64,000 nucleotides of DNA from Neolewinella aurantiaca (GTDB lineage: Bacteria > Bacteroidota > Bacteroidia > Chitinophagales > Saprospiraceae): contig NZ_VOXD01000012.1 in the NCBI RefSeq assembly GCF_008014675.1, positions 62,001 to 126,000 on the forward strand. The letters run 5' to 3'. The translations under genes were made by a program, and so were the position numbers. The notes beneath the pieces were generated by a model. That model did no database searches, had not been told where the DNA came from, and saw only the letters and a program-made list of their open reading frames with translations. Positions 25,416-34,852 of this stretch are shown one piece after another (position 1 is the stretch's first letter; each line of letters starts with the position of its first letter).

Positions 25416-27488
25416 ATGTGCACTTCTGTAATAAAACTAATAACCATTTTTTTAATTACCCCCTTAAATTTCATCTTTTCTCAAGATACTGTTCATATCT
25501 TCATCCCGGAAATATCTATAACTACGGAAGATGAAGGAGAATTGATCGCAGTCCCTGTATTTATTGAATACCCTGGTGAAATAGGAGGATTTCAACTGGG
25601 TATAAATTGGGATCCTGAAGAACTGGAACTAGATACTTTGATTTTTGGGGATGTAATCTTGAGTAACTTTTACTTGTACAACCAGACTTCTCCAAGTCAG
25701 CTTCGAATAATTGCAAGTAGTGACCTGTTACCATTCAATTTCACTGAAAGCTCCCCCGCATTATTTGTTTATTTTAAACTTAAAAAATTTACGGGATTTA
25801 TAGACATTAATTTTGACCCAAATTTCAGAATTGAACTTAGTCGTGATGACCACACCACTATCCCCCACACCACCTCCAACGGCAGCATAACCTACAACGA
25901 CCAACAAGCCCGCACCCTCTTCAGCCCACCCACCGACCTGAGCCCGGAAGGCACCACCTGCACCGGCCTATACTCGCGCGGAACGGCACCGCTGCTGGGT
26001 TTTGATTTTAATGTGGATTGGGACACGACCGCTTTCCGGCTCGTGGATGTGGGCTACGCCGATAATCCGCTCGGGCTACGGGAAAGTGAAGTGGCGATGA
26101 CCCCAACCAGTCTACACCTGGCGCGGGACACCTCGTTGCGCGACACTACCCCACGCTTGCCCTACGGCGTCCAATTGCTGGAGCTGTGCTTTGAGCCGAC
26201 TGCGCTCACCAGCACTTCCTACCTGCGCATCGGGCGTACCGTCGACCCGGTTTTCCACCTGGTGTTTGAGGACTCGCTGTACAGTCCGGCGCCGTACAAC
26301 CTTTTCCCCGGATCTTTATATCTCCGGGGCGAGCAGGCGCGTGATACCGTGAAGTTGGAAGTAGGGCCGCCAGTCAGCACCAACATTTCGGATACCTTGC
26401 TTTGCACCAGCGTCCGCGCCAAAAACTACATTGACGTAAGTGCATTTGACTTCTCGGTGAGTTGGCCAGAAGATTTGGCGCTGGCGCAGGTGCATTACCC
26501 GGACAACGAGCAGGGTCTGGTTGGAACATCGCTGCTGGCGCAATCAGAAACCTCCGCCCGCTTCGGCCTCAGCCCCGACGAACCCGTCAACTTTTCGCTG
26601 GAACCCGGCACGCCGCTGGTAGAGCTCTGTTTTACCGGAGACTTCACCCCCTGCGACTTCTACCCCATTGAACTGGCCGAACAGCCCGACGAGACCCACT
26701 TCGACCGCCGCTTGCTCGATTTGCCGGGGGGTCTGCCGCTGTCGTACAAACTCACCTCCGGCTACGTCTACCAGGAAGGCGGCGATGCGCTGCGGATTGA
26801 ACTGGAAACCGTTCATTCTGATCCGGACAGTTCGCTGCACCACGTTCGCATGTCCACCACCAGCGACGTTTGCACGACCGACTTCCCCTTCCTCGTTCAA
26901 TACGATTTCTCTGAGCTGGGTTTTGACGACGTCGAGCTGGCTCCGGAGCGGGAGGGAGAATTCCGCATTCGCCGGCGCGGCAGTCCGATTGCGGGAGCGA
27001 AAGGCTTTGCGCTCGAACGGGAGCCCGGTGCTTCAGGCATCAGAATTACTCCGGGAGAAATTGCCACCTTTACCTTCACGCGCCGGGGTACGCTGGATAC
27101 CGTTCCCATCGGCCTGCTTCCCTACGAAACGGATACCATCACCGTTACCCGTGAAGACGGCGTCACAATCGGCATCCCCGTTTTCCTGACGGATGGCAGC
27201 ATCATTTTCGGACTGGATATGATTACCGGGACGCGTTACTTTAATTCGCCGCAGAACCCGCCGCTTACGGTGTACCCAAACCCAACCTCCGGCATAGTTA
27301 ATATTGAAGGCTTGCGGGTCGGAAGTCCGGTTTCCGTCTGGATTTATGACCGGAGTGGGAGCTTGCTCAGGCGTATCCAAAACCCGGATGACCAGGTTGA
27401 TCTTTCCGGCTTACCGGCGGGCATCTTCTGGCTGCGGGTCGAGCAGGAGGGAGTGCGCTGGATGGAGAAGGTCATCATGGTGGAGTAG
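25416..27488 (+). CDS. T9SS cargo protein with cohesin-like domains
   Basis: About 690 residues. The signal peptide is MCTSVIKLITIFLITPLNFI. Several cohesin-like beta-sandwich repeats follow: GGFQLGINWDPEELELD, LLGFDFNVDWDTTAFRLVD and FDFSVSWPEDLALAQVHY. The C-terminal T9SS type A domain has LTVYPNPTSGIVNIEGL and LSGLPAGIFWLRVE. It is probably surface-attached; no catalytic domain is seen. Base composition changes abruptly near 25860: the first domain is AT-rich, the rest GC-rich, so the gene looks mosaic. The start at 25416 is chosen because it opens the signal peptide; an earlier in-frame start at 25362 would add 18 residues. Confidence 0.8.
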   Translation: MCTSVIKLITIFLITPLNFIFSQDTVHIFIPEISITTEDEGELIAVPVFIEYPGEIGGFQLGINWDPEELELDTLIFGDVILSNFYLYNQTSPSQLRIIASSDLLPFNFTESSPALFVYFKLKKFTGFIDINFDPNFRIELSRDDHTTIPHTTSNGSITYNDQQARTLFSPPTDLSPEGTTCTGLYSRGTAPLLGFDFNVDWDTTAFRLVDVGYADNPLGLRESEVAMTPTSLHLARDTSLRDTTPRLPYGVQLLELCFEPTALTSTSYLRIGRTVDPVFHLVFEDSLYSPAPYNLFPGSLYLRGEQARDTVKLEVGPPVSTNISDTLLCTSVRAKNYIDVSAFDFSVSWPEDLALAQVHYPDNEQGLVGTSLLAQSETSARFGLSPDEPVNFSLEPGTPLVELCFTGDFTPCDFYPIELAEQPDETHFDRRLLDLPGGLPLSYKLTSGYVYQEGGDALRIELETVHSDPDSSLHHVRMSTTSDVCTTDFPFLVQYDFSELGFDDVELAPEREGEFRIRRRGSPIAGAKGFALEREPGASGIRITPGEIATFTFTRRGTLDTVPIGLLPYETDTITVTREDGVTIGIPVFLTDGSIIFGLDMITGTRYFNSPQNPPLTVYPNPTSGIVNIEGLRVGSPVSVWIYDRSGSLLRRIQNPDDQVDLSGLPAGIFWLRVEQEGVRWMEKVIMVE

Positions 27489-27837
27489 TGGGCCGGGGTC
27501 TCCCGTGTGTGTCACGAGATGCACTCCTATCACGAATTTGCCGCTTGTCACGTCTCCCCTCTCCCGAGGAGAGGGGCTGGGGGGAGGGCTAATGCATAGG
27601 ATTTTAAGTCGTGTTAAACCCCCTCCCCAACCCCTCCCCACCGGGGAGGGGCTCGTGAAAACGCTACGCGTTTTGGGTTGCAAGCTCTTAGGCGGTGAAT
27701 ATGATCTCGAGCTAAAAGCTTAAAATCGAATCCTATGCGTCAGCCCTGGGGGGAGGGAGATTCTGTGCATCTCGTGATACACCGGGGTCTTTCGACGTTC
27801 AATTTGTTCGAAAGACAATGTTTACCTTGCATCCCCA
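27489..27837. other. Intergenic region with palindromic element
   Basis: 349 bases. GC-rich hairpins (CCCCTCTCCCGAGGAGAGGGG near 27557) lead into element B (27585-27747). A TACCTTGC sequence about 20 bases before the next ATG may be its promoter -7 element. Confidence 0.45.
27585..27747. repeat. Palindromic MITE-like element B
   Basis: Ends: AGGGCTAATGCATAGGAT followed by TTTAAG (27585-27608) and, inverted, AGGGCTGACGCATAGGAT followed by TCGATTTTAAG (27719-27747). The end motif AGGGCTRAYGCATA is shared with element A. The interior has a CCCCTCCCC/GGGGAGGGG hairpin and no ORF. Confidence 0.65.
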
Positions 27838-29502
27838 ATGACCATACTACGCTCCTTCATCCTGATCTTTGCATCCTGCGTCTGCGCCCTGATGAACGCC
27901 CAGGAACACGCCGATTACTTCAAGCATCATCATTTCACCCGCGCCGATACACTGCGCGGCAGCCTCCGGCCCGAGCGCACCTCGTTCGACGTGACCTACT
28001 ACGAACTCCACCTCGAAGTAGACCCCAATGAGCGTGAAATTGAAGGCCGGGTGGACATGAGCTACCGGGTAGTACACCCTACCAACCGGCTTCAGATCGA
28101 TCTGTTTCGGAACCTGACCATCGATAAAATCACGCAAGACGGCCAGCAACTATCCTTCGACCGCGAAGCCAACGCCGTCTTCGTCGATCTACCCGACCGG
28201 CTTGAACAGAACAGCCTGCACACCATGAGCATTTGGTACGGCGGCAAACCCGTTGCTGCCAAAAATGCCCCCTGGGACGGCGGCTTCGTCTGGAGCCTCG
28301 ATCACCGCGACCGCACCTGGGTCGGTGTAGCTTGTGAAGGAACCGGCGCCAGCCTCTGGTGGCCGAACAAAGACCACCTGAGCGACGAGCCAGACTCGAT
28401 GCTCGTAAGCGTTACCGTCCCCAAGCGCCTGTTCGTTGCCAGTAACGGTAATCTGCGCGAAGAGATTGAGCTCGAAAACGGCTACCAGAAACGCTACGAC
28501 TGGTTCGTTTCCTACCCCATCAACAACTACAACATCTCGCTGGGCATCGGTAGCTACATCCACTTCGACAGTACCTACGTAGCCTTTGACGGCGAAGAGC
28601 TGGCGCTCGATTATTACGTACTGGATTACAACAAAGACAAAGCCCGTAAGCAGTTTCAGCAGGTCAACCAGATGCTGGCCGCCTACGAGCATTACTTCGG
28701 CAAATACCCGTTCTGGGACGACGGCTACGCCCTCATCGAAACGCCTTATCTGGGCATGGAACACCAGAGTGGTATCGCTTACGGTAATAAGTTTATGCGC
28801 GGTTACCTGGGCGGCCTCATCCCGGACGACATGGATTGGGATTACATCATTATTCATGAAACCGGGCACGAGTACTTCGGCAACTCGATCAGCGTTGCCG
28901 ATCACGCTGAGATGTGGATTCATGAAGCCTTCACGACCTACATGGAGACCCTTTACGTCGAGTACCGCTACGGCGAAAAAGATGCCCGACGCTACATCGG
29001 CACCCAGCTGAATTTCATACGAAATGAGTCACCCGTCCTTGGTCCGCTGGGCGTAAACTTCGATGATTTCGGCAGTTCAGATCATTACTATAAAGGTGCC
29101 TGGATGCTTCACACCTTACGTTATTCACTCAACGACGACCCGCTCTTCTTCGGCATGCTAAGGTCTTTTTATCAGGACAACAAACGCAGCATAGTCAGTA
29201 CCCAACAGGTGATCGACTACTTCAGCCGCTTCGCGAAACAGGATTTTGGCCCCTTCTTCGATCAGTACCTCCGGCATCCGGAGGTGCCGGTGCTTGAAGT
29301 ACGCAAAAGCGGCAAACAGGTAGAATACCGCTGGCGGGTGCAGGCTGAAGGTTTTAACATGCCGGTGGGTGTATTCATCGGGAAAGAACCCGTTCGTTTG
29401 CAACCAACTGATAAATGGCAAACGATGGGCAAGGGATTCCTTCCTTCCGACGTTTCAATCGATGAAAATCGTTTCCTCGTCGATTTGGAAGTAGTGGAGT
29501 AA
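27838..29502 (+). CDS. M1-family zinc aminopeptidase
   Basis: 554 residues with a signal peptide (MTILRSFILIFASCVCALMN). The N-terminal beta domain (TYYELHLEVDPNEREIEGRV) is followed by the catalytic domain. The exopeptidase motif is GMEHQ (306-310), a variant of GAMEN, and the zinc site is HETGH (340-344) with the third ligand Glu363 in WIHEAF, exactly 18 residues later. The protein should be a secreted, zinc-dependent aminopeptidase. The long ERAP-like C-terminal domain of larger M1 enzymes is absent. The next gene lies 38 bases downstream. Confidence 0.92.
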   Translation: MTILRSFILIFASCVCALMNAQEHADYFKHHHFTRADTLRGSLRPERTSFDVTYYELHLEVDPNEREIEGRVDMSYRVVHPTNRLQIDLFRNLTIDKITQDGQQLSFDREANAVFVDLPDRLEQNSLHTMSIWYGGKPVAAKNAPWDGGFVWSLDHRDRTWVGVACEGTGASLWWPNKDHLSDEPDSMLVSVTVPKRLFVASNGNLREEIELENGYQKRYDWFVSYPINNYNISLGIGSYIHFDSTYVAFDGEELALDYYVLDYNKDKARKQFQQVNQMLAAYEHYFGKYPFWDDGYALIETPYLGMEHQSGIAYGNKFMRGYLGGLIPDDMDWDYIIIHETGHEYFGNSISVADHAEMWIHEAFTTYMETLYVEYRYGEKDARRYIGTQLNFIRNESPVLGPLGVNFDDFGSSDHYYKGAWMLHTLRYSLNDDPLFFGMLRSFYQDNKRSIVSTQQVIDYFSRFAKQDFGPFFDQYLRHPEVPVLEVRKSGKQVEYRWRVQAEGFNMPVGVFIGKEPVRLQPTDKWQTMGKGFLPSDVSIDENRFLVDLEVVE

Positions 29503-29540
29503 ACACTTACCTGCTTTTCAGCATCTTAAAAGAAAAACCC

Positions 29541-29849
29541 ATGGGAGTCCTGTTCGTAATGTTCTTTTTCCTGATTGCCATCGCCAGTATCGCCATCACA
29601 ATCTGGTCAGTGGTGGAAATCGCTACCAAACCCTTCAAGAAAGAAAGCGACAAAGTAATCTGGCTCATCGTCGTTCTGTTGTTGGGCGGCATCGGCCCGC
29701 TCATTTACCTCAGTCAACGCAAAAATCTACTGGCCAACCCTCCCGGCGGCAACCAATTTGACGACCGGGAATACTTGCCGCCCCTCGACGATCATTTGGC
29801 GCGGCCGCAGGTGCAAAAAAGGTACGACGAGCAGGACGACTACGTGTAA
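29541..29849 (+). CDS. PLDc_N-domain small membrane protein
   Basis: 102 residues. Two membrane segments (VLFVMFFFLIAIASIAITIW and VIWLIVVLLLGGIGPLIYL) flank a short loop (EIATKPFKKESDK), the layout of the PLDc_N domain found alone in many small proteins. Function unknown; the phospholipase catalytic domain is absent. The C-terminal tail is hydrophilic; its codons for LARPQVQ are an exact reverse copy of the 17-bp element plus flank, so the repeat has become coding. Confidence 0.75.
   Translation: MGVLFVMFFFLIAIASIAITIWSVVEIATKPFKKESDKVIWLIVVLLLGGIGPLIYLSQRKNLLANPPGGNQFDDREYLPPLDDHLARPQVQKRYDEQDDYV
29798..29814 (-). repeat. 17-bp dispersed element inside a coding region
   Basis: GGCGCGGCCGCAGGTGC, the exact reverse complement, near the 3' end of the PLDc_N gene and followed by AAAAAA. 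Confidence 0.85.
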
Positions 29850-29937
29850 AAATCGTTGCTAGCCCTGCACGCCCTGTGCTTCATCCTCAATTTCCCCTGT
29901 AGGTTAAGGGCGCAAAACAGATTGTCGCCAAATAAAG

Positions 29938-31209
29938 ATGAAATTCTTACTCCTCTCCATCGGAACCCGCGGCGATGCCGAGCCTTTTCTGGCCATCGGA
30001 GATTTGCTCCACCGAAGCGGGCACGAAGTCACCATCGCTCTGCCCGCTCAGTTTCGTCCTCTTGCCGAAGATGCCGGCCTTGATTTTGCACCGCTCGACG
30101 AACGTTTCCTGGAAATTCTCGACGGACAAACGGCACGCGACTTCATGGGCCAGAAAGGGAGCTGGCCTAATCGATTGTTTCAGCTGGCCCGGCTTGCCAG
30201 AACGTCGCTATCCGTTCAGAAAGACATGATCAGAGAGCAACGTGATTTGCTTGTGCATTTTGCCCCCGATCGGGTCGTTTTTCATCCTAAGTGTCTTGTT
30301 GCCAGAGTTTGGGGGATGCAATTTCCGGAACGTGCGATTTGCCTCAGTCCCGTTCCCAACATTCTCCACCCGGTGCGGAGCTACCCGCACATCGGTATTA
30401 CCACCCCGCTCGGCAAATGGGCCAACTGGAAATCCTTTACCGTCGTCAACCGCATCACCGCACGCATGGTGGCTAAATACGTAAAGCCGTACGCTGCGGA
30501 TTTCCCGGGGACAGACGTTAGCAGCAATACTATTTACCACCACATGCTGGAGCGGGAACGCACCCTTTACCTGATCTCTCCCACCCTTTACCCCAGGCCA
30601 GAACACTGGCCCGGGCACGCTAAGGTAATGGGCTACTTCGAGCGTAACAAGACCAGAAACTGGTCTCCTCCTGCTGAACTTACCGACTACCTGGCCCGGT
30701 ACAAAGCGGAGCAAATAACCTTTATCACTTTCGGCAGCATGGTGAATGCGGCACCGGAGGCCACAACGCAAGCGATCCTGTCAGTACTCCGCAAGTACCG
30801 GGTACCGGCCATAATCAATACCTCTTCGGGAGGCTTACAACGACTGGAGAGAGAAGCACCAGACCACGTTTTATTCGTAAGCGACATCCCGTACGAATGG
30901 GTTTTCCCTAAGGTCCATTCCGTTGTTCACCACGGCGGATCGGGGACGCTGCACACCGCGACGAAACATGGCCGCCCAAGCCTCATCATCCCCCACATCG
31001 TTGATCAGTTTTTCTGGAACCGTCAGGTTGCCAGCCTTGGGCTGGGTCCGTTGGGAGTCAAAGTGAAACAGCTTACGGCGAAAAGCTTTAGCCCACTCTT
31101 GCTCGACCTGCGAACCACAGTATCTTACGCAGAAACCGCCCGAAAATTATCCGCTCGTATGGCCCACGAAGCAGACCCGAAGGAGCTGCTGGCGGAGCTG
31201 ACAAAGTAG
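29938..31209 (+). CDS. GT1-family glycosyltransferase (sterol/MGT type)
   Basis: 423 residues, two Rossmann domains of the GT-B fold. The N-terminus, KFLLLSIGTRGDAEPFLAIG, is the GTRGD start seen in sterol glucosyltransferases and related enzymes. The C-terminal donor site has ITFGSMVNA, VSDIPYEWVFPKVHSVVHHG and HHGGSGTLHTATKHGRPSLI. It probably transfers a hexose from a nucleotide sugar to a lipophilic acceptor; the acceptor is unknown. A P450 gene lies nearby on the other strand, but a joint pathway is only a possibility. Confidence 0.85.
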   Translation: MKFLLLSIGTRGDAEPFLAIGDLLHRSGHEVTIALPAQFRPLAEDAGLDFAPLDERFLEILDGQTARDFMGQKGSWPNRLFQLARLARTSLSVQKDMIREQRDLLVHFAPDRVVFHPKCLVARVWGMQFPERAICLSPVPNILHPVRSYPHIGITTPLGKWANWKSFTVVNRITARMVAKYVKPYAADFPGTDVSSNTIYHHMLERERTLYLISPTLYPRPEHWPGHAKVMGYFERNKTRNWSPPAELTDYLARYKAEQITFITFGSMVNAAPEATTQAILSVLRKYRVPAIINTSSGGLQRLEREAPDHVLFVSDIPYEWVFPKVHSVVHHGGSGTLHTATKHGRPSLIIPHIVDQFFWNRQVASLGLGPLGVKVKQLTAKSFSPLLLDLRTTVSYAETARKLSARMAHEADPKELLAELTK

Positions 31210-31254
31210 TTTTCGGTTGTAGTCCGAACGCAAGACATAAGACCACGAACCGCT

Positions 31255-31833
31255 CTACCATTTAAGCAGGTGTTGGTAAACGAGGTCTACGGGTAACCCC
31301 ATGATGCAAGGGTAAGTACCTTCTATTTTGCAAATCTTCGCCAGCCCGACCCATTCCTGAATAGCGTAAGCGCCGGCCTTATCATAGGGCTGATAGTTAT
31401 CCACGTACCATTCGATTTCTTCGCGGGTCATCTCGTTGAGCCACACTTCGGCCTTACTGCTGAATATTTCCTTTTTACTGCTGCTGAGCAAACAGCAGCC
31501 GGTTACCACGATGTGGCTGCGGCCGCTCAGTTTTTCGAGTGTTTCGATGGCATGTTCGCGGCTTTTGGGTTTACCGTGTTTTACGCCATCGATGAGCACT
31601 ACGCTGTCGGCAGTCAGTAATACTTCATTATCGGCCCGGAGCAGATCGCGGACGCCTTCGGCCTTCAACTCGGCTAAAAACGGCGCAATTTCGAGGGGGT
31701 CCAGATCAGCGGGGAATATCTCCTCCACATCCTGTGTGCGAACGGTAAAAGGAATGCCGGCCTGCTCGAGGAGGTAAGAACGACGGGGAGACTTTGAGGC
31801 AAGAATTATGGAAAGGTCGGGGTTAATTAACAT
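31255..31833 (-). CDS. maf: Maf-family nucleoside triphosphate pyrophosphatase
   Basis: 192 residues, full length. Motifs: LASKSPRRSYLLEQAGIPF at the N-terminus, LTADSVVLIDG, GKPKSREHAIETLEKLSGR and the DKAGAYAIQEWVG signature. These enzymes hydrolyse dTTP, UTP or modified nucleotides (YhdE subgroup by the motif) and help keep the nucleotide pool clean. The ATG at 31833 is preferred: a -7-like TACCTTAG lies a few bases upstream (31839-31846), and the upstream extension has no family match. Confidence 0.9.
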   Translation of the reverse strand: MLINPDLSIILASKSPRRSYLLEQAGIPFTVRTQDVEEIFPADLDPLEIAPFLAELKAEGVRDLLRADNEVLLTADSVVLIDGVKHGKPKSREHAIETLEKLSGRSHIVVTGCCLLSSSKKEIFSSKAEVWLNEMTREEIEWYVDNYQPYDKAGAYAIQEWVGLAKICKIEGTYPCIMGLPVDLVYQHLLKW

Positions 31834-31838
31834 GGGCG

Positions 31839-31846
31839 CTAAGGTA
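31839..31846 (-). promoter_or_regulatory. -7-like element for maf
   Basis: TACCTTAG on the minus strand, five bases upstream of the ATG at 31833; one mismatch to TAnnTTTG. Confidence 0.4.
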
Positions 31847-31911
31847 ATCAGACTCGCCTTCGGCCGTTGCACAATCTCGCTGGTTTTTGGACGCGCCGGT
31901 AGCAACTCCGC

Positions 31912-33261
31912 TTACCGTTTACGTAGATTCACCTTCACTTCCCGGTCCATTTGCAAAGTGATGAGGGCTTTTTTGCCTACGGTACCCGCATCTTCAGGAA
32001 ACACAAAATCATAGTCCCGGAGGAGCCGGACCAGAATAAGCTGCATTTCCAGCATCGCGAAATGGTTCCCGATGCACAGCCGCGGGCCTGCGCCGAAGGG
32101 CAGGTAGCACATCGGGTGGCGGGTTTTCTTAGCTGCCGCCGACATCCTTTCGGGCCGGAAGGATTCGGGGCTATCCCAGTATTCGGGGTTATGGTGCAGA
32201 CCATGAATAAAAACGGCGATTGATGTCCCCGAGGAGATGTTGTAGCCTCCCGCCTGGTCGTCCGTTAATGCCACCCGGTCCGTGATCCATGCCGGAGGGT
32301 ACATCCGCATGCTTTCTTCGATGACCTGGGTGAGGTAAGTCAGTTTACGCGCCGATTTAAAGCCTACGGGGCCCTCCGTTTCCACTACTGCAATTTCGGC
32401 CCTTATTTTCTCCCGTACTTCCGGGTGCTGATCGAGCAACCAGAGTGTCCAGGCCAGCGCGTTGGCGCTGGTTTCGTGGCCGGCGGCAAAAAGAATCATG
32501 ATCTCATCCACCAGCTGCTGATCCTCCATTGGCTCTCCGCTGTCCTCGTAGCGGCTGTCGAGCAGCATCTGCAACAAATCATCTTTGGGTTCGCCAGCTC
32601 GCCGGTCTTCGATCCGTAGTTGGATGCGCGCGCGGACTTCGGTCGTAATCTGAAGGTGCTTTCTCTCCTGCCCGATCCAGCGCAGGGGGCCGCGTAGGAA
32701 GGGCATCCGGACAGGATAGATTACGTAGCCCTGCACGGCATCGATGGCTTCATTTAATTCCTTCGTTTCTTCGTCATTGAATCCGTCTGTGAAAATAGCC
32801 CGGGCGATTACCCGGAATACGAGGTCGGTGGTCAGGCCGTGTAAAGAAGTAGCTTCTCCGCTTGTCGCGACCTGATCCAGGCCGGTACAGCAGCGATTAA
32901 TGACCGCCTGCATTTCGGTCACCAGCGAGGCCAGCCGCTTGCGGTGAAAACCGGGTTGAATCAGCCGTCGTTGGGTAAGCCAGGGTTCTCCGTTATTGGT
33001 CAGCAGTCCGTGACCGAGGTATCGTGCCAGGTCCCTGGTCTGAATCACGCTCTTATGGTAGTTTTTATGGTTTCGCTGAAGGACGTGCTGAATTACATCC
33101 GCATTGACCGTAAAATGGGTCAAACGGGAACCTCCGATCGCCAGCAAAAAATCAGCGCCGTAATCTTTTACGTAACGGGAAAAGTACTTGATCGGGTTAC
33201 GGGCGACAAAGGGAATATTAGGCAGAACCCGGCGCAGCGGGACTTGTGGAGGGGATGTCAT
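31912..33261 (-). CDS. Cytochrome P450
   Basis: 449 residues. P450 landmarks are complete: I-helix oxygen motif AAGHETSANAL, K-helix EESMRM (ExxR), the PERF-region FRPERMS, and the heme loop FGAGPRLCIGNHFA with ligand Cys396. No N-terminal membrane anchor, so a soluble bacterial enzyme needing separate ferredoxin/reductase partners, none of which is adjacent. Substrate unknown. The start is the ATG at 33261 (MTSPPQVPLRR); 14 more residues are possible from an upstream TTG. Confidence 0.92.
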   Translation of the reverse strand: MTSPPQVPLRRVLPNIPFVARNPIKYFSRYVKDYGADFLLAIGGSRLTHFTVNADVIQHVLQRNHKNYHKSVIQTRDLARYLGHGLLTNNGEPWLTQRRLIQPGFHRKRLASLVTEMQAVINRCCTGLDQVATSGEATSLHGLTTDLVFRVIARAIFTDGFNDEETKELNEAIDAVQGYVIYPVRMPFLRGPLRWIGQERKHLQITTEVRARIQLRIEDRRAGEPKDDLLQMLLDSRYEDSGEPMEDQQLVDEIMILFAAGHETSANALAWTLWLLDQHPEVREKIRAEIAVVETEGPVGFKSARKLTYLTQVIEESMRMYPPAWITDRVALTDDQAGGYNISSGTSIAVFIHGLHHNPEYWDSPESFRPERMSAAAKKTRHPMCYLPFGAGPRLCIGNHFAMLEMQLILVRLLRDYDFVFPEDAGTVGKKALITLQMDREVKVNLRKR

Positions 33262-33356
33262 GTTACCAGGTCTTTGAAGCAAAACACCAGTAATATAAGA
33301 CAAAGAATATCGCCGAAGCAGGATTACCAGCCAGACAGTGCTGTTCGGCAGCCTTC

Positions 33357-33471
33357 AGGCTGCCATTTTAAGGGCCTTCACCTGAAAGGCTGATAGAAAA
33401 CAGATTTGACCGTACTAACCTGATCGTTATTGTTCACGCTAAAGCATAACGAACAGCAGCCGGAAGGCTGC
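33357..33471. repeat. Pair of REP-like hairpins
   Basis: GGCAGCC-TTCA-GGCTGCC (33357-33374) and GCAGCC-GGAA-GGCTGC (33456-33471), with inverted CTGTTCG/CGAACAG flanks, between the P450 start and the GT4 stop. The family resembles the hairpin at 17901-17918. Confidence 0.65.
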
Positions 33472-33499
33472 CAGACAGTAAGAGGATTGCCTTACAAAA

Positions 33500-34660
33500 T
33501 CACCGATAGGCGGCACCGTCCTCCACTGCTAACTGATAGACCGAATTGATTGCCTCCAACACCGCTTCTTCGCTGTACAGTTGCAACGCTCGCTCCCTGA
33601 TTACTTCCGGGTCGAAGGAAGTGTATTCATCGCGCATTTTTTCGAATGCGCCGGCCAGCGCAACAGCGTCGCCCACCGGTACCAGGAGGCCGGTTTCGCC
33701 GTGTAGTACGATGTCAGGCACTCCGCCAACGGGTGTTGCGATGCACGGCCGGCCACACATCTGTGCTTCGAGCAATACGACCGGCTGGTTCTCGTAATTG
33801 CTAAAAAGTACGAACGCGTGGCAGTCTTGCATCAGTTCTGCGATTTCTCCTTCGGTGTGCGGTCCGGAGCAGGTTATTCCGGCTACACCCAGGTCATCGA
33901 TCATTTGCGTCAAAATCTCCAGGTCGCCGTCTCCCGCGAGATGAAGCGTTACCGGCACATTGGTTTTTTGCCGCAGAAGAGAGAAGCCCCGCAGTAGTCC
34001 CGTGATGTTCTTCGGGGCTTCGTCGAAGTTGGAAACGTGGAGCAAGCGGAAAGGAAGTGTCGGGGATGGTTGCCCCGGCAGATATGTTTTTTCGTCTACT
34101 ACGTTACTCACTGTACGGTAATTTCCGGCCAGTCGGTTCCTTTCTCTCATACTTCGTCCAAGGTGATCCGATACTGGTAAAATGGCCACAGCATTACGGC
34201 ACGCGTAACGGCCAAGCCAGCCCCTGAAACCGGACAGTGCGTTCGCTTTGTGGTAAGCCGAGCTGTGCTCGGTAAGGACAAACGGAAGATTCCAAAAGCC
34301 CGAGTAGAGGGCCGCAGCCATTCCACCGTCCAGCAATACGTGGCCGTGCAGCAGGTCTGGCCGGCCAAACTTCTTTCGGGCTGCGCGCATAGCCACAACG
34401 TAAGCTCTGAGCCGCAGCGCGGCTTTGACCGGGCCGGGAGTTTGGGGGCCGTACCCAACGTAAACGTGTATAACTGCGTAGCCATCTTCAGTTCGGCGGG
34501 TTACGTCCAGTTTGCCTGGGGCCAATTGCAGGTCCTCTTCGACGGCAACGACGGTTACCCGGTGGTGGCGCGCCATCAGGCGCGCGTGCCGGCCGATGAA
34601 ATTCCCGTTGGTGGGATGAACGCGGCTCGGAAACCAGGAAGTGACGAAAAAAACATTCAT
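33500..34660 (-). CDS. GT4-family glycosyltransferase
   Basis: 386 residues, GT-B fold. N-terminal acceptor domain MNVFFVTSWFPSRVHPTNGN, with the usual GNF motif; C-terminal donor domain with LLHVSNFDEAPKNITGLLRG, LHLAGDGD, and the E-x7-E region FSNYENQPVVLLEAQMCGRP followed by TPVGGVPDIV. Probably transfers a nucleotide-activated sugar in exopolysaccharide or lipid glycan synthesis in the cytoplasm. The ATG at 34660 is chosen; the upstream extension is coded by a 17-bp element and has no family match. Confidence 0.87.
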   Translation of the reverse strand: MNVFFVTSWFPSRVHPTNGNFIGRHARLMARHHRVTVVAVEEDLQLAPGKLDVTRRTEDGYAVIHVYVGYGPQTPGPVKAALRLRAYVVAMRAARKKFGRPDLLHGHVLLDGGMAAALYSGFWNLPFVLTEHSSAYHKANALSGFRGWLGRYACRNAVAILPVSDHLGRSMRERNRLAGNYRTVSNVVDEKTYLPGQPSPTLPFRLLHVSNFDEAPKNITGLLRGFSLLRQKTNVPVTLHLAGDGDLEILTQMIDDLGVAGITCSGPHTEGEIAELMQDCHAFVLFSNYENQPVVLLEAQMCGRPCIATPVGGVPDIVLHGETGLLVPVGDAVALAGAFEKMRDEYTSFDPEVIRERALQLYSEEAVLEAINSVYQLAVEDGAAYR

Positions 34661-34715
34661 TTTCAGGCCATAAGGTACGGTACATTGCCTCAGACCGGAC
34701 CCTGAAACCCGCCTT

Positions 34716-34732
34716 GCACCCGCGGCCGCGCC
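34716..34732 (+). repeat. 17-bp dispersed element, one mismatch
   Basis: GCACCCGCGGCCGCGCC, between the divergent GT4 and PorU2-like genes, about 100 bases before the latter's promoter-like element. Confidence 0.75.
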
Positions 34733-34816
34733 CAATTGCCAGTAAAGATGGCCGCGTAAACTGCCGCAGAGCTGCTAAACCATGACATTTTAAACTAATC
34801 AACCCCTTACGTGCGT

Positions 34817-34824
34817 TATCTTTA
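34817..34824 (+). promoter_or_regulatory. -7-like element for the PorU2-like gene
   Basis: TATCTTTA, 28 bases before the ATG at 34853; one mismatch to TAnnTTTG. Confidence 0.45.
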
Positions 34825-34852
34825 CGACGTATTTTTACGAACAACTCTCCCC

